A stretch of 52,534 nt of DNA from Thiomargarita sp. (GTDB lineage Bacteria; Pseudomonadota; Gammaproteobacteria; Beggiatoales; Beggiatoaceae): positions 1 through 52,534 of the forward strand of contig DZAL01000017.1 of assembly GCA_022729575.1 (NCBI GenBank), read 5' to 3'. Of this stretch, positions 1 through 7,782 are shown one piece after another; position 1 is the stretch's first letter; each line of letters starts with the position of its first letter. A program made the position numbers and the translations under genes. A model generated the notes under the pieces. It searched no databases, was not told the origin of the DNA, and was given only the letters and a program-made list of their open reading frames with translations.

Positions 1-52
1 AGGAAAGTTAGCACCTGGATTTTAATACCTCCATTAGTTGGTAGGGACTACC
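1..52. repeat. Right end of a GGTAGTCCC-type palindromic element (family F), cut by the window edge
   Basis: The segment ends with the inverse of a terminal repeat whose other copies read GGTAGTCCC...TAATGGAGGTATTAA. A complete copy lies at 12724-12932, and left ends lie near 52082, 52261 and 52401. The outer part of this copy is outside the window. Confidence 0.6.
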
Positions 53-59
53 AAAATTA

Positions 60-196
60 GGGTAGTGATAAAATCTGGGTGAAAGTTGAGGACTGACAGT
101 CCTGAGCGAGTGGTCGCCCACCTGTTAGCACTACCGAACATTTGAGCGTCGGTCAGACCTGACCGGTTGGTTAAACTGGTCAGGTTTAGAAAATAT
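60..196. repeat. Palindromic repeat (family G, GTAGTGATGAAATCTGG type) and a second hairpin
   Basis: The element begins near GGTAGTGATAAAATCTGGGT, has a central AGGACTGACAGTCCT hairpin and ends in a degenerate inverse copy. Better copies are at 16374-16451, 24951-25043 and 25842-25914. A separate short hairpin (CAGACCTGACCGG with its partner CTGGTCAGGTTT) follows just before the stop codon of the next gene, where it could act in transcription termination. Confidence 0.55.
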
Positions 197-2476
197 TTAC
201 CCAGTTTCCAACGCCGTGATCACTCTCCGATACACTTGCTCTATCTCCCTGGTCAAGCCCAGTCCATCCATTAACAATGACTGCGTTAACCGTTCTCGTA
301 AAGTCTGCCGTAACTCCTGCAAATATCCTCCATTCCGCGCTAACCACCACGCAATTTTTAGATAATCCTCCTCATTAGAACCAATCAATTCCGGCAAACC
401 AGCCGCCGCTAAAATACTCAGTCCCATTCGACCGGCATGAGTCCGCCCGGCCCAAGTCACTACCGGCACTCCCATCCATAACGCTTCACAAGTTGTCGTC
501 GCCCCGTGGTAAGGATAAGTGTCCAATGCAATATCAATCTCCCCATACCAACGCAAATGCTCAGTCGTCGTTTCTGCACAGTCGGCTAAAGTCACTCGTG
601 ATAAATCTAGTCCTGACGACTGCAATCGCGTCAGTACTTGCTCTCGTATCATCGCTTCGCTTAATAATTGCCGCGTATTGGTCTTAATCAACAAGTGAGC
701 GGTCGGTAATGCTTCCAATAACCGGGCCCAGACGGTTAATAATCGCGGGCTCAATTTGGGCAAATAATTAAATGAACCAAACGTGATATATCCTTTACTC
801 AACATTGGCGGGGGAGATACCGGCGGACTCGAGGCTGGTGGACAATAAGCAAAATAACTCCGCGGTAATCTCACTAATTGCTCCGCACTATACTCATCCG
901 CGGCCCCCAACGGTTCCACATAACCATCGGTCAAGCGATACTGTATTCGACTCAAACCGGTGGTATCAGAATAGCCCAAATAGCTCATTTGTATCGGTGC
1001 TGGTTGCTGGGCCAAGACCAATAACCGATGCTCCCCCGTATGTCCCATTACCTCAACTAAAATGTCAATTCCATCCTCATGAATCCGCTCGCTTAAGGCG
1101 GCATGACTCAAATGTTTACAATTCACCCATTGGTCGACATAACCTCGTAACCGTTGCGTCACTTCATCTTCTTTCGCATAATCGTAATACACCCAAATTT
1201 GAAACTGCTCATGGTCATGGTGCGCTAAAATCGATTCCATAAAATAAGCCACCGAATGCCGACGCAAATCGGCGGTCAGATAGGCAATGTTCAAACGAGA
1301 TTGACCACGCCGGCGAGTGAGCCAAGCGTGTTGGTCGTGCTGATACGGAGCAGGTACTAGAGTTTGACAAAATTTATCAAAAGCTCGATACTCGGGCTGT
1401 CTCTCTTCCAGGTCCTCCGTATTGTATAATAGCGCAAATAATAAGTGACTAAAAATCGGGACCAGCGGTTTTAACTGTAAGGCTTGCCGATAACAAGTGA
1501 TGGCGGACTCCACTAATCCCATATCTCGCCAAATGTTTCCTAAATTACTATAGGCTTCTGCGAATTGCGGGGATAAGGTTAATGCTTGTTGATAATGTGC
1601 TAAGGCTTCGGTAAAACGAAACTGCTTCCGCCACAGGTTGCCTAAATTATTATGCGCTTTGGCATAATTGGGCTGTAACACCAAGGCCCGAGTGCAACAG
1701 TTTAAAGCCTCCTCCCATTCTTCCACTTCCCCCAAGACGCTCCCTAAATTATTCCAAGCCTCAGCATACGCGGGCCAACCAGTCAGGGCCTGTCGATAAC
1801 TGGTGATCGCTTCACGCCATCGAGTTTGGGCTTTTAAGACATTGCCTAAACCATTATACGCTTGGGCATAACTAGGGTTTACGGAGACCGCTTGCCGATA
1901 ACAGTGCTCGGCTTCCGCCAATTGACCTTGGTCACTCAAGACATTGCCTAAGCCGTTATAGGCTTCAGCATAATTAGGTTGTAAAGCTAATGCTTGTCGA
2001 TAAACCGTCGCGGCTTGACTCAACTGACCTTGATACCAATAAACATTCCCTAAACTATTATAGTAAATGGCCAGGTTTGGATGGAGTGTGATGGCTTGCT
2101 CTAAATAAGTTGCGGCAGAGTCATAATGACCTTGATGGGCGGCAATAATTCCTAAGCCATGCCAGGCATCGCCATCATCTGGGGCGGCTTGTAAAATTTG
2201 TCGACAGATTGATTCGGCTACGTTAAGTTGTCCGGCTTGATAATGCTGAATCGCTAATGGTAAGAGTTTGTTCAAAATTTTTTGAGAACCAGAAAGAGGA
2301 AAGCCAACCACCACCCCCAACCCCTCCTTGGTAAGGAGGGGAGTACGCACTATCGGCACCGCCAGGATACCCCCCAATGCCATTAAGTTAAGCCGCGTTG
2401 GAGTCCAAACCTTCAGATTTGGACGAGACGGGTTAAGGTGAGACGGCGTTGCCAAAGCTGAAGCTTTGGACTCCAA
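197..2476 (-). CDS. TPR / SPINDLY-type (O-GlcNAc transferase-like) glycosyltransferase, N-terminus encoded by inserted repeats
   Basis: The middle of the protein (about residues 70-370) is a run of tetratricopeptide repeats with recurring 'YNGLGNV' and 'NNLGNLW' helices. The C-terminal half (about 395-755) matches the SPINDLY/O-GlcNAc transferase C-terminal domain, with segments such as LNIAYLTADLRRHSVAYFM and DTYPYHGATTTCEALWMGVP. Family members transfer sugars from nucleotide-sugars to proteins, in bacteria often surface proteins or flagellin; the substrate here is unknown. The start is doubtful. Residues 1-34 lie inside a miniature element at 2375-2508 and residues 35-58 in the palindromic repeat around it. 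Recognisable protein begins near residue 62, and there is no ATG between residue 33 and the TPR region. The native start was probably displaced by the insertions. Confidence 0.82.
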   Translation of the reverse strand: MESKASALATPSHLNPSRPNLKVWTPTRLNLMALGGILAVPIVRTPLLTKEGLGVVVGFPLSGSQKILNKLLPLAIQHYQAGQLNVAESICRQILQAAPDDGDAWHGLGIIAAHQGHYDSAATYLEQAITLHPNLAIYYNSLGNVYWYQGQLSQAATVYRQALALQPNYAEAYNGLGNVLSDQGQLAEAEHCYRQAVSVNPSYAQAYNGLGNVLKAQTRWREAITSYRQALTGWPAYAEAWNNLGSVLGEVEEWEEALNCCTRALVLQPNYAKAHNNLGNLWRKQFRFTEALAHYQQALTLSPQFAEAYSNLGNIWRDMGLVESAITCYRQALQLKPLVPIFSHLLFALLYNTEDLEERQPEYRAFDKFCQTLVPAPYQHDQHAWLTRRRGQSRLNIAYLTADLRRHSVAYFMESILAHHDHEQFQIWVYYDYAKEDEVTQRLRGYVDQWVNCKHLSHAALSERIHEDGIDILVEVMGHTGEHRLLVLAQQPAPIQMSYLGYSDTTGLSRIQYRLTDGYVEPLGAADEYSAEQLVRLPRSYFAYCPPASSPPVSPPPMLSKGYITFGSFNYLPKLSPRLLTVWARLLEALPTAHLLIKTNTRQLLSEAMIREQVLTRLQSSGLDLSRVTLADCAETTTEHLRWYGEIDIALDTYPYHGATTTCEALWMGVPVVTWAGRTHAGRMGLSILAAAGLPELIGSNEEDYLKIAWWLARNGGYLQELRQTLRERLTQSLLMDGLGLTREIEQVYRRVITALETG

Positions 2477-2550
2477 CGCCGTAACCTTAGCTTAACTTAA
2501 TGGCATTGCAGGATACCCCCCTCCTTACCAAGGAGGGGTTGGGGGTGGTA
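2300..2550. repeat. Family A palindromic element (CCACCCCCAACCCCTCC arms), split by a family C insertion
   Basis: The left arm (ACCACCCCCAACCCCTCC, then a TTGGTAAGGAGGGG hairpin) and the right arm (CTCCTTACCAAGGAGGGG followed by TTGGGGGTGGT) are inverted copies of each other. Family C DNA (2375-2508) separates them. Longer family A copies are at 7291-7782 and 28299-28553. Confidence 0.7.
2375..2508. mobile_element. Miniature inverted-repeat element, family C copy 1, with 12 bp target duplication
   Basis: This 134 bp element begins CAATGCCATTAAGTTAAG and ends with the exact inverse CTTAACTTAATGGCATTG. It is flanked by the direct repeat CAGGATACCCCC at 2363-2374 and 2509-2520, an exact 12 bp target-site duplication. 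The core is itself partly palindromic (GTTGGAGTCCAAACCTTCAG and its inverse). It encodes no protein of its own, so it would need a transposase in trans. A duplication of this length is seen in the IS4/IS231 group, but that assignment is inference. Confidence 0.85.
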
Positions 2551-2717
2551 CTGAATGCTATTCTAACGAGAATTGATCAGAAATAGCAAATGTTTTATGA
2601 TAGAAAGTGATCGATTGTAGCAAATAGCGTGATTCAGCCTACTTGGCTTATTTGTTGCGTTTTTTAATTCATTCTGATAACATAACCATTTCGTTTCGTT
2701 AAAATAGGAAATATTCG

Positions 2718-4064
2718 ATGAAAACTAACTATTTGTTGAAAGCCTTTACTTTAACACTTACTTACTCACTATTTTCAGCCTTCCCACTCCCAACAGTAGC
2801 CCTTACCGACCAACAAATTGTTCAGGGGCTAGAAATTATAGGTGAGTTTGAAGCCGCTTATCCCCTGGCTTATCAATTAGCAGAGAAACAAAACACGTAT
2901 CTGGCCTGGCGTGAACTGGCCACGAAATACGCTCAATTTGACAGCAATGGCAAAGTTTATTTGTACACCTGGCAACAAGCACAACGGGTCAATACCGAAG
3001 CCACTTATCGGGATTTTTTGACACTGCGACCGGCGGCAGCATTGAATTTGCACGTCATCCATGCCATCTTTGAATTGGTCAAAGCCTCTGACCAAGTAGC
3101 GGACTATGTTCGCTCTATGGAAACGTTCCCCAATACCGTGGAAGCCATAGAAGCCGTATTGCGAGTTCAGGCACTTGCGTTCGAACGGGCGAAACAAGCC
3201 AATAATCCAGTGATTTACGATGCGTTTGTGACGACTTTTCAAGGGGCGAAACAGGTTCCTGAAGCGATTCAATTGGCTTTGGCAGTCGAACAAAAAGCGG
3301 TGGAGGCAGAAGACCAGAAGGTGGATTATGAGACCCATGAACGTCTTGCCCGGCGGTTGTTTAACGATGCGCGGTTGGCAGAGAAAGAACAGAAATCGTT
3401 GGTGGCAGCGCGGAGATATGCGTTATTGATTGAGGAAAGATTCCGGGATACCAAAGTGATGACGGAATTGTTGGACCGCGAAGAACGGTTGGCGTTTCAA
3501 AAACTCCTGGTAACTAAACAGATGGACCTTGCGAACCAGATTAAGGGAATGCAGGATGCGGTGGTGCAGACCATTCAGGCCCAAACTCAGCAGTTGGGTG
3601 ACACGATAGTGAAAGAGTTGCAAGCCCAAGAACGACGTTTAGAAGAGGTCATGGTTTCTCAACATCGTGCCTTGATGCAACAAGTTCAAGCGATTGATCA
3701 GACTTTGCAAGTTCAAGGGCAACAACTCCAGGCGATTAATCGGAATTTGCAAGTTCAAGGGCAACATTTGGAGGAGATGATTGCCACTCATAATCGGGCT
3801 TTGGCGCAACAACTCCAGGCAGTTAATCAGAATGTGGATAAGGTAGGAAAACTGCAATTGGTCAGAGGGATGGAAAGTCCTTCACTCTCTGGAGGAGAAA
3901 AATTGGGGATTGCCTCAGATGTCGTGCGTTGTGCAAGTACTACGGTGACTGCGGTGGTCACTGAAGGATTGGCAATTGGACCAGCGTTGATGAACTGTGG
4001 GACGATGATTGCGAAGATTGTTGGACCGCTAGTCGCTACGATTAAGACTTGGAAGTTTTGGTAA
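2718..4064 (+). CDS. Secreted coiled-coil protein of unknown function
   Basis: I do not recognise a named family. The start is supported by AGGAAA shortly upstream and an N-terminal signal peptide (about 1-29, ending near PTVALT). Residues about 30-260 are alpha-helical and rich in Ala, Glu and Gln. About 265-380 form a long coiled coil with repeated 'LQVQGQQLQAINRNLQ'-type heptads that look duplicated internally. A Gly/Ala-rich hydrophobic segment with two cysteines lies near the C-terminus (about 400-440) and could contact a membrane. The next gene, 99 bp downstream on the same strand, also encodes an exported protein, so the two may be expressed together. Confidence 0.75.
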   Translation: MKTNYLLKAFTLTLTYSLFSAFPLPTVALTDQQIVQGLEIIGEFEAAYPLAYQLAEKQNTYLAWRELATKYAQFDSNGKVYLYTWQQAQRVNTEATYRDFLTLRPAAALNLHVIHAIFELVKASDQVADYVRSMETFPNTVEAIEAVLRVQALAFERAKQANNPVIYDAFVTTFQGAKQVPEAIQLALAVEQKAVEAEDQKVDYETHERLARRLFNDARLAEKEQKSLVAARRYALLIEERFRDTKVMTELLDREERLAFQKLLVTKQMDLANQIKGMQDAVVQTIQAQTQQLGDTIVKELQAQERRLEEVMVSQHRALMQQVQAIDQTLQVQGQQLQAINRNLQVQGQHLEEMIATHNRALAQQLQAVNQNVDKVGKLQLVRGMESPSLSGGEKLGIASDVVRCASTTVTAVVTEGLAIGPALMNCGTMIAKIVGPLVATIKTWKFW

Positions 4065-4163
4065 TTTCTATGTCCACGGAGTCCGGAATTGATTCCGCCC
4101 ATTGACACGGAATAAATTCCGGACTCCAACTTCTTGTGTTTTTTTAACCTAACAGATAACAAT

Positions 4164-5153
4164 ATGAAAACTCTAAACTTATACTCCACTTTTTCACTCA
4201 CCCTAACTCTGCTTTTCGCTAGTGCCACTCAGGCTGGTGAAGGTGTCCTCGCCTTGACCACTGACCCACGAGATGCCGACATTTATGTGGATGGTCAATT
4301 GAAGGTCAACACCCCCCCCGTCATTTTCAGACTGCCCGAAGGCAAGCATCGGATTGAGATTAAAGTGGCTGGGAAGCGTGAAGAACAGTTGGAGGTGTTA
4401 ATTGCCAATGAGGCTATCATTTCTAAAAAAGTGACCTTGGCAAACCTAGCACCTCCGCCACCGCTTTTTCCACAACCCGAAATGGTCACCATTCCCGCCG
4501 GTCAATTTCGGATGCGAGATATTCAAGGTGGTGGTGATAGTGATGAACAGCCAGTTCACACGGTGTCAGTGAAAAGTTTTGCAATGAGTCGCCATGAAGT
4601 GATGTTTGAGGAATATGACTATTTTGCGGAACAGATGGGGCGAGAAAAGCCCAGTGATAATGGTTGGGGACGTGGAAATCGTCCAGTGATCAATGTTTCT
4701 TGGGATGATGCAACGGCTTATGCCGAATGGTTAAGTCAGCAGACAGGGCAGAAATATCGTTTGCCGACGGAGGTGGAATGGGAATATGCGGCTCGGGCGG
4801 GGACGCAGACGGATTATTGGTGGGGCAATGAGATCGGGAAAAATCGTGCAAATTGTGATGGTTGTGGTAGTCAATGGGATAATCAACAGACGGCACCAGT
4901 TTGTTCTTTCCGTGCTAATCCGTTTGGATTATGTGATACCGCTGGAAATGTGTGGGAGTGGACCTGTTCGGTGTATGAGGAGAAGTATAAGGGGGAAGAA
5001 TTAAAATGTGCAGGTCAAAATGATAGCCGTCCTCGTGTGTTTCGTGGTGGCGCTTTGTTCAATCAGGCGCGGTGGTTGCGTGCATCCTACCGTGATGGAT
5101 TCACGCGCGAGCTTCGGTTCTTCAATGTGGGATTTCGGTTGTTCCGGAGATAA
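4164..5153 (+). CDS. Exported PEGA-domain / formylglycine-generating-enzyme-like protein
   Basis: An upstream in-frame ATG at 4134 would add ten residues ahead of a clear signal peptide (MKTLNLYSTF...ATQAG), so I place the start at 4164. Residues about 25-95 match a PEGA domain (LTTDPRDADIYVDGQL...PPVIFRLPEGKHRIEIK), a surface-associated beta fold. Residues about 110-329 match the sulfatase-modifying-factor (FGE-sulfatase) fold: MVTIPAGQFRM, NRPVINVSWDDATAYAEWLS, YRLPTEVEWEYAARAG, NPFGLCDTAGNVWEWT and a C-terminal FRVGGA-like/GFRLFRR end. Most bacterial proteins with this fold are not true formylglycine-generating enzymes, so a binding or structural role in the envelope is as likely as catalysis. 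Confidence 0.85.
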   Translation: MKTLNLYSTFSLTLTLLFASATQAGEGVLALTTDPRDADIYVDGQLKVNTPPVIFRLPEGKHRIEIKVAGKREEQLEVLIANEAIISKKVTLANLAPPPPLFPQPEMVTIPAGQFRMRDIQGGGDSDEQPVHTVSVKSFAMSRHEVMFEEYDYFAEQMGREKPSDNGWGRGNRPVINVSWDDATAYAEWLSQQTGQKYRLPTEVEWEYAARAGTQTDYWWGNEIGKNRANCDGCGSQWDNQQTAPVCSFRANPFGLCDTAGNVWEWTCSVYEEKYKGEELKCAGQNDSRPRVFRGGALFNQARWLRASYRDGFTRELRFFNVGFRLFRR

Positions 5154-5198
5154 CTCTTTATTCTTTTTCCCTCTATTGAGGATGACCAGATTTGGAGC

Positions 5199-5306
5199 AG
5201 ATTTGACAACTTTCAAAAAGTTGTCAAATCTATAATTATCTCGATCAAGGGTGACCAGATTTGGAACAGATTCTTCTCGTTCCCACACTCGGCGTGGGAA
5301 CGAGAA
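5199..5306. repeat. Two hairpin repeats between genes
   Basis: At 5199-5234 there is a near-perfect GATTTGACAACTTT / AAAGTTGTCAAATC stem, the repeat that forms a tandem array at 48130-48350. At 5272-5306 a second stem is built from TCTCGTTCCCAC and GTGGGAACGAGA, a motif repeated at 7382, 32861, 38181, 40746, 40837 and 44582. Either could terminate transcription from the upstream gene. Confidence 0.6.
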
Positions 5307-5402
5307 AAAATAACCTAAAATGCTTAGTGTGTCGAGATGGGAAGGACTAAACAACTGCGGGTACTGTACTTCCGCTCAATTAAATATCAGAAAATTCAGA
5401 TC

Positions 5403-6386
5403 ATGATTAAGAAACGTCAGAAAAAACCACGCCAAATCAAATTAGGCACCGACGAAGTGTTTTTCCAATTAATGACTGTTAGTGGCAGTAGTATCCTAAA
5501 ACTGCTGGGAATGTCAGCCGCTCAGGCCGCCAATTACCGCTTTCGTGCCATTGTCCTTAAGGATAAAAAATTACAACCCGATATCGAAGGTTTTCCCATT
5601 TTAGAATGTGAGGTCGGGCGAGTGATTATCGAATTTCAAGGCTATGAAGATAAATTCATTCGCTACCGGGTCGCTACCGAGATGTTTTGGGGATGTTTGC
5701 AGGAGCAATATTCTGGTAACGTGTTGACCGCTATTGTGTTTACGGAGAACCAATATCAACAAGCGGCGTTACCCTTGGCTCCGCTACAACTGGGTATTCC
5801 CAGTCAAATTAGTAAAGATTGGCAAGAAATCGTGTTAACTAATTACACCGAGGCGGAGTTGTTAGCCATTGATCCGAAATTGGTGGTACTGGCCCCCTTT
5901 ACCATAGCTAAAAACACTGACAAACTCGTGTTGTTAGAAAAAGGCTTAAAATGGCAAACCCAAGTAACCAAAGTGTTTCCAGTGCGACAACAGCGCAAGA
6001 TTTTGAATATCTTAGGTTTATTAGTATTGGGGCGCTTTTCTCAATTAACTTACCAGGAGGTGAGAACGATGTTAAATTTAGATTTAAGTAAATCCGTAGC
6101 GGTGCGCGAAGTACGTGAAATGGCACGAGCCAAAGGACGGGCGGAAGGACGCGCGGAAGGACGCACAGAAGGACGCACTGAAGGACGCACTGAAGGATTG
6201 GTAAATGGTATTCAGGAGACTATTTTAGAAGCCATCGACGAGCGTTTCGGGCGGGTGCCCAAATGGTTATCTGGCCAACTGCGGCAAATTCAGCAAGATG
6301 ACGTGTTGAAAATGCTTCTCCGACAAGCCTTACGTTGTCAGAATTTAACTCAGTTTAAGGAGGTGTTGAAAGCGCAGATGAAATAG
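5403..6386 (+). CDS. Rpn-like PD-(D/E)XK nuclease-family protein (DUF2887 type), copy 1
   Basis: The protein is a paralogue of the one at 25945, and alignment to that start (LGTDE..FQLMTVSG) favours ATG 5403 over the in-frame ATG at 5337. The N-terminal domain has the acidic pattern of Rpn/PDDEXK-type proteins: PDIEG followed by RVIIEFQGYED, where E-x-Q takes the place of E-x-K. Rpn proteins are nucleases tied to RecA-independent recombination and phage defence. The C-terminal part carries five 12-bp coding repeats (6135-6194) giving an Arg/Gly/Glu-rich GRAEGRTEG stretch, then a helical tail. A strong internal ribosome site and ATG (6055-6071) could produce the C-terminal 105 residues separately. 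Confidence 0.75.
   Translation: MIKKRQKKPRQIKLGTDEVFFQLMTVSGSSILKLLGMSAAQAANYRFRAIVLKDKKLQPDIEGFPILECEVGRVIIEFQGYEDKFIRYRVATEMFWGCLQEQYSGNVLTAIVFTENQYQQAALPLAPLQLGIPSQISKDWQEIVLTNYTEAELLAIDPKLVVLAPFTIAKNTDKLVLLEKGLKWQTQVTKVFPVRQQRKILNILGLLVLGRFSQLTYQEVRTMLNLDLSKSVAVREVREMARAKGRAEGRAEGRTEGRTEGRTEGLVNGIQETILEAIDERFGRVPKWLSGQLRQIQQDDVLKMLLRQALRCQNLTQFKEVLKAQMK
6055..6071 (+). promoter_or_regulatory. In-frame internal Shine-Dalgarno and ATG in the Rpn-like gene
   Basis: AGGAGGT at 6055-6061, a 7-base gap and ATG at 6069 form an ideal ribosome binding site in frame with the long gene. The paralogue has the same arrangement at 26585-26601, and the bases after the ATG (TTAAATTTAGATTTAAG) are identical in the two genes. 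Confidence 0.6.
6069..6386 (+). CDS. Possible intragenic small protein (RpnS-like antitoxin) within the Rpn-like gene
   Basis: Translation from the internal ATG would give 105 residues beginning MLNLDLSKSVAV, without the nuclease domain. In the E. coli Rpn family a small C-terminal product from an internal start neutralises the full-length nuclease. That this happens here is inference from the strong, conserved ribosome site; no expression can be seen from sequence. Confidence 0.45.
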   Translation: MLNLDLSKSVAVREVREMARAKGRAEGRAEGRTEGRTEGRTEGLVNGIQETILEAIDERFGRVPKWLSGQLRQIQQDDVLKMLLRQALRCQNLTQFKEVLKAQMK

Positions 6387-6387
6387 G

Positions 6388-6411
6388 TTTTTGGGCCTGG
6401 CCCCCAAAAGA
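6388..6411 (+). terminator. Weak hairpin after the Rpn-like gene
   Basis: TTTTTGGG and CCCCCAAAA flank a short CCTGGC loop just past the stop codon. There is no T-run after the stem, so it is at best an imperfect terminator. Confidence 0.3.
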
Positions 6412-6586
6412 CCATTCATAATACTCGACTCTCAAGTTTTTTGTAACTCATTGAAAATATTACGTCATATTTATTACTAAAAGAGTAAGTGTGTTCCCTC
6501 TCAACGGGGGATTGACGGGGATAAATTTCAATAACACTTTGAATTTATAGAGTTCTCTCCTCACCTCCCGTCCCCCCGCCAGGAGT

Positions 6587-6731
6587 CAATGCCATTAAGT
6601 TAAGGCTTTCGGTTCGGAAAAACTTGGTGGTATTAATGGATAACACCCCTTCGAGGGGTGTTATCCCTGCTTTCGGCAATCGACTCGAGCCCTTGCGGTG
6701 GGGAGGGAAATCGCTTAACTTAATGGTATTG
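6587..6731. mobile_element. Miniature element, family C copy 2 (different core)
   Basis: The terminal repeats are CAATGCCATTAAGTTAAG and its inverse with one change (GGTATTG). The flanks CCGCCAGGAGT (6576-6586) and CCGCTAGGAGT (6732-6742) form an 11 bp direct repeat with one mismatch. The core differs from copy 1: it contains the hairpin GGATAACACCCC...GGGGTGTTATCC and a segment shared, in opposite orientation, with the copy at 41009-41156. Confidence 0.75.
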
Positions 6732-6742
6732 CCGCTAGGAGT

Positions 6743-7290
6743 GAGGAAACCCCAACGAGTTGAACATCGAGTAAAAAAACTTGATAGTCGAGTAATTAAA
6801 AGAGTGGCCTGAACCCTTTTAAATATTCTGGCACCATCACTTTCAATCACTAATGCGCCTGGACCTCTTCTTACCAAGGAGAAGTCCAGATTTTCCGGAG
6901 TTTCTTTATTCTCCCATTAGCCTGGAGTCCAAATTTTTGTAGGAGGCACCTCCAACCCGAAATTTATTTAAACGTGTCAAGTGGATTGCAAACTTTGGGT
7001 CCGTCTCTACCTGCGGGGGAGCTTGGTCGTCGCTTTGAACTCATGAGGTATTTAAATGAGTTGGTCTGTGCTGTAAAAAATTTATACCCTTATTAGTTTA
7101 TTGTAGCACACGTCATGATTAACTTAATTAACTTATTATTAACTCATTTTAAGTAATCAAATGGCCGTAAATGGAGTAAAGTTTATTTTTTACGAATAAA
7201 TGACTATTTTTTTCAATATGATAATAAAAAATATTATTTATAATATTATTAATAATAATTTATTATAATTGCAACCATAAAAAATATGAA
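6743..7290. other. Gene-free, increasingly AT-rich stretch
   Basis: No ORF with coding character, RNA gene or family C, A or B element was found here. The last 200 bases are very AT-rich (poly-A/T and TAATAATAAT runs). Confidence 0.5.
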
Positions 7291-7339
7291 AATTATAACT
7301 CACCTTACGCATAACCACCCCCTGCCCCTCCTTGTTAAG

Positions 7340-7522
7340 CTACTCTATGCACACAACTTTTCAACATATTGATTTATCTAGTTATCTCGTTCCCACGCGC
7401 CAGCGTGGGAATGCTGTGGGCAACGCGCCAGCGTTGCGGGAAAGGGACGCTGGCGCGTCCCGACGGCATTCCCACGCTGGCGCGTGGGAACGAGCAGAAA
7501 CCTACTTGTGTGCATAGAGTAG
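7340..7522. mobile_element. Miniature element, family B, with exact 10 bp target duplication
   Basis: The 183 bp element has 17 bp perfect terminal inverted repeats (CTACTCTATGCACACAA). It is flanked by CCTTGTTAAG at 7330-7339 and again at 7523-7532. Its interior is a long palindrome built from TTCCCACGCGCCAGCGTGGG-type stems. Solo or broken family B ends occur near 9147 and 26947. Confidence 0.85.
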
Positions 7523-7595
7523 CCTTGTTAAGGAGGGGAGTACACCCTGTCAACTTAGTTGGCGCATACTCCCTTAACAAGGAGGGGCCGGGGGG

Positions 7596-7728
7596 CAATG
7601 CCATTAAGTTAAGCTAAAGTTACGGCGTTGGAGTCAAAATCTTCAGCTTTGGCAACGCCGTCTTACCTTAGCCAATCTCGTCCAAATCTGAAGGTTTGGA
7701 CTCCAACGCGGCTTACTTAATGGCAGTG
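7596..7728. mobile_element. Miniature element, family C copy 3
   Basis: The left terminus is intact (CAATGCCATTAAGTTAAG) and the right is decayed (CTTACTTAATGGCAGTG). GGGGCCGGGG occurs on both sides (7584-7593 and 7728-7737), consistent with the 12 bp duplication of better copies. The core matches copies 1 and 5. Confidence 0.75.
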
Positions 7729-7782
7729 GGGCCGGGGCGCGGGGGGTGGTTGAGTTAACCGTGCGTAAGGTGAGTTATAATT

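Larger units (their letters stand above)
7291..7782. mobile_element. Family A element carrying two further nested insertions
   Basis: Perfect outer inverted repeats (AATTATAACTCACCTTACGC at 7291 and its inverse ending at 7782) bound the element. Inside lie ACCACCCCCTGCCCCTCC arms and a CTTGTTAAGGAGGGG hairpin. It is interrupted by a family B element (7340-7522, exact 10 bp duplication) and by a family C element (7596-7728, approximate 12 bp duplication). The copy at 28299-28553 shows the same termini. Confidence 0.8.

Noticed and set aside
6545..6877. ORFs on both strands in the 6.5-6.9 kb spacer
   Set aside because: They are translations of the family C element and its GATAACACCCC hairpin; the same peptides recur wherever the repeat occurs.
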